From the NCBI RefSeq assembly GCF_018448495.1, contig NZ_CP049902.1:930001-994000 (forward strand): a stretch of 64,000 nt of DNA, written 5' to 3'. Shown here piece after piece: positions 61,539 through 64,000 of this stretch. Made by a program: the position numbers and the translations under genes. Source of the stretch: Psychrobacter sp. WY6 (GTDB lineage: Bacteria > Pseudomonadota > Gammaproteobacteria > Pseudomonadales > Moraxellaceae). Under the pieces are notes generated by a model. That model saw only the letters and a program-made list of their open reading frames with translations, searched no databases and was not told the DNA's origin. Positions within the stretch are counted from its first letter, which is position 1. Every line of letters begins with the position of its first letter.

Positions 61539-63511
61539 TCAGTAAAGTTGTATACGGTCATTGATATTGTGTTGCCCAAATGAGAAGCGCTGCTGCAAGT
61601 CTGCGAGTAATGCCTCGACTTTTTCATTGTTGCCTAAACCTTGATAAGCGCGTAGTAGTAAGCTGCCAGAGCGCAAGGTAGGAAACACATCGTAAGGGGT
61701 TTGCAGGTAGTCGATGACTTGTTGATAGTTTTCATTGGCCAATGCATTGCCAGCCAGCACATTCAGCGCTTGCAGGTGCAGCTCATTGTCATAACGTGGG
61801 TCATCATAGCGAATTTGAATGATGGCGGTGGCCAATGCCAATCCTTGTTCCGAACTGCGTTCATTGGCTAGCAATAGCTGCGCATAACTGAGCTGGTAGG
61901 AGAGGTTGGTTGGGTCAAGTGTTTGCAGATGATTGAGCAAGGTGCGCTTAACGATATAGTCGTCTTTGTCGTCAAGGAGCTGGGCGCGTGCAAACAAGAG
62001 CATTTCATTATCAGGATATTTGCGAGCAGCTTTGGTTAGTAGGCGCAGGGCTTCTTCGGACTCATTTTGCTGCCATAAAATATCGGCTTGTAGCACAAAG
62101 GTATCTGGCGCAAAGACGTTAAAGTCTTTACGCAGTTTTTCTAAAGTAGCAATCGCCGCATCTACATCGCCGTTAAGCAATTCAAAAGCCACTACTTTTC
62201 TACGAGCCTCTAATACCAAGTCTTCTAGCATGACACCATTAAGATAGTATTTGGCTTGGTCAAAGTGCTGCTGACGCTCGGCACTGATACCAAGATAATA
62301 TAAGCTTGATCAAGGTAAGCGGGGTTTTTTGCGAGCATGTTGAGTAGCTCATCGGCACTGTTATATTCTTCGATATCTAAGCTCACCAACGCAGCCAACA
62401 AAGTAATCTCGGCATCATCAGCAAAGCGACCATGGGCATCCAGCAATAATTGCCACGCTTCTTGGCTTTGCTTTAAGTCAAGCAAGTAGCGAATCTCGTA
62501 CAGATAGAGACTTTTACTATCGGGATTACGCAGGCGCGCTTGGCTCACATAATTGACGACGGTTTCAGCCGTGACGATTTTGCGCAGTATGTCTGCCTTT
62601 AGTGTAATAAAAGGTACATAGTCAGGCTGGCGTTCTAGCGCCCGATTGATATGGACAATGGCAATCTCAGGCTCGTTAAATTGGTAAAGCAACCCTGCTT
62701 TCAATACCGACAATGAGGCATTCTGCTCGCTATCTAGTGGTTGCAAAGCGGCAAGTAATTCACGTTTGTCTTCATCATTGTTTGGATAGATACCGATAAG
62801 GATTTCGCTTAAGTCCGCTCGAGGGTCATAAAGCAGAATACGATTCAAGGTTTCGCCAGCTAACAGATAATCGTGAGCTCGCAGAGCCAAATGCGCCACA
62901 TAAAACCAAGCAGGCACGTGATCCGGATTTTGGTCTTGCCATGACTTGGCAAATTGTAACGATTTCTCAACCCTTTCGGTGCGTAAAGAAAGGCTGAGTG
63001 CTCTTTCAAACACGGCAGTTGCATCTTCTTTAAATGCTTGCTGCTTATAGATAGTAATCGCTCGTTGTCTATCACCGCGATCTGCTGCGAATTCTGCATC
63101 AAGCAGCGCATACAGGCTAGGCTCTTTGAGCTCAGGTTGCCATAAGGTAGTTGGCGCTAACCCATTAATATTGGCGACATTTTCTATTGGTTGTGTATTG
63201 GTAGGAGTAGTTGCTGATAGCGTTGAGCTATTATCAATGCCGTCGCTACTGAATGCCTTGTCGTTCTTATCAGCAATGGATAGTTTGGGTACATGGGCTT
63301 CGAGCGAGATATCAGGATGACTGGCATGAACGGAAGACGATCCTAAGCATAGGCAAAAGGCCAACGACAAGGTTAGCTTATAACGCTGGCACAGACGTTC
63401 GATAACCGCATGCAATAGAGCACGTAGATTAGATTGGTCGTCATGCACAAGTTGTGATCGAAATAATGACCCAAAAAAAATCATAGATAACCGTATTCGC
63501 CCATTGTTCAT
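61539..63511 (-). CDS. Exported tetratricopeptide-repeat protein, one frameshift
   Basis: Large TPR protein found upstream of lolB in relatives. A hydrophobic stretch LTLSLAFCLCLGSSSVHA (near residue 47) acts as signal peptide, followed by a low-complexity linker and many degenerate 34-residue TPR helices (for example LLDAEFAADRGDRQRAITIYKQQA, VPAWFYVAHLALRAHDYLLAGETLNRIL, LLFARAQLLDDKDD). Probably periplasmic scaffold or assembly factor. The frame breaks near 62305; corrected length about 657 residues. Start at ATG 63511 gives a long n-region; ATG nine codons in is an alternative. Confidence 0.85.
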
Positions 63512-64000
63512 CTATATCGATAAGACAATTTTATTTTAATCATTTCAAACTAACTATTGGTAACGAGTACCCATGCCTGACATAAAAGCAGACTGATGCG
63601 ATAAACAATAGTGCCCGTGTTACTCCGTTATTAATAGCAGCCGCTCTACCAAATCTTTGCTAACAAAGTAGGATTGGCTGATAACCTGTATCAACGGGGT
63701 CTTTCATTGGTTGTAAATCTTAGCTTAAATATTGTGAAAATATAACAAGTTAACGTCAAGTAAGCGAATGATTTCTATCCATTTCTATAAGCGCTCGCTA
63801 AAACATAGATATTGGTTTTAACAATCGTATCGGTAGTTGATTTGTTACTCATGTGCCCAGATACAAGCAAATAGCTATCATCGATAGCTGAGTGTTAATT
63901 AAAGCTGGCAATAATGATATAATAGGCGGCTTTTAGAGTCTTCCTTTCAGCGCTGTCGCCTACAACTGTCTTTTAAAAATAATGAGATAGCGTGGGCTGG
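63512..64000. other. Region upstream of the TPR gene, reaching the window edge
   Basis: No complete gene. A strong extended -10 (TGATATAAT, hexamer 63918-63923) with a weak -35 (TTAATT) reads rightward, probably into a divergent gene beyond the edge; hemA is the common neighbour in other gammaproteobacteria, but nothing here proves it. Confidence 0.5.

Overview
The window reads as a chromosomal segment of a Moraxellaceae gammaproteobacterium, most likely Psychrobacter. This is inferred from moderate-to-low GC, protein flavour and gene neighbourhoods: pth-rplY-prs-tRNA-Gln-ispE-lolB, pabC...mltG-tmk, dapA-lipoprotein-purC, and a desaturase with its own ferredoxin reductase. No rRNA, CRISPR array or prophage was seen. 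The only complete mobile element is one IS3-family copy.

Layout. 1-2.5 kb: acyl desaturase and its FNR/2Fe-2S reductase (minus). 3-9 kb: ettA, plsB, ybaK, a CHMI-like isomerase and a small periplasmic PliG/PPC-like protein. 9.5-14 kb: acyl-CoA dehydrogenase, FUSC-type membrane protein, aroE. 14-19 kb: lipoprotein, pabC, a DpnI-type endonuclease wedged between pabC and mltG, then mltG and tmk. 19-25 kb: cation/proton antiporter with an acidic tail, Do-family protease, and a metallophosphoesterase relative without metal ligands. 25.7-30.7 kb: dapA, short BamC-like lipoprotein, purC, atoE, alkyladenine glycosylase, NIF3-like protein. 30.7-36.6 kb: two related lipoproteins, CsbD, TetR regulator and a molybdopterin oxidoreductase, with two copies of a ~106 bp intergenic element. 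36.7-50.5 kb: dadA, ygfZ, yjdM, hemL, fadD, Mpo1-like, ppx, accA, tilS, GNAT, proC, yggT. 50.6-52 kb: IS3-family element inserted in a terminator. 52-64 kb: thiD, tRNA-Ser, tRNA-Arg, RDD protein, Ca/Na antiporter, panD, pth, rplY, prs, two tRNA-Gln, ispE, lolB, TPR protein.

The dominant oddity is about forty apparent single-base indels breaking otherwise well-conserved reading frames, many at short homopolymers. Normally essential genes (dapA, ispE, tilS, plsB) are hit, some by compensating pairs, which fits base-calling error in a draft sequence better than gene decay. For such genes I give the full span and state where the frame breaks. The dpnI-like gene differs: it keeps one frame and its expected length but carries one internal stop codon exactly where the catalytic domain meets the winged-helix domain.

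Functionally the segment is mostly housekeeping: lipid synthesis and modification (plsB, accA, desaturase, fadD, acyl-CoA dehydrogenase), envelope biogenesis (mltG, lolB, BamC-like, Do protease), cofactors and amino acids (aroE, pabC, thiD, panD, dapA, proC, hemL), nucleotides (prs, purC, tmk) and translation (ettA, tilS, rplY, pth, four tRNAs). Many units end in clear hairpin terminators.
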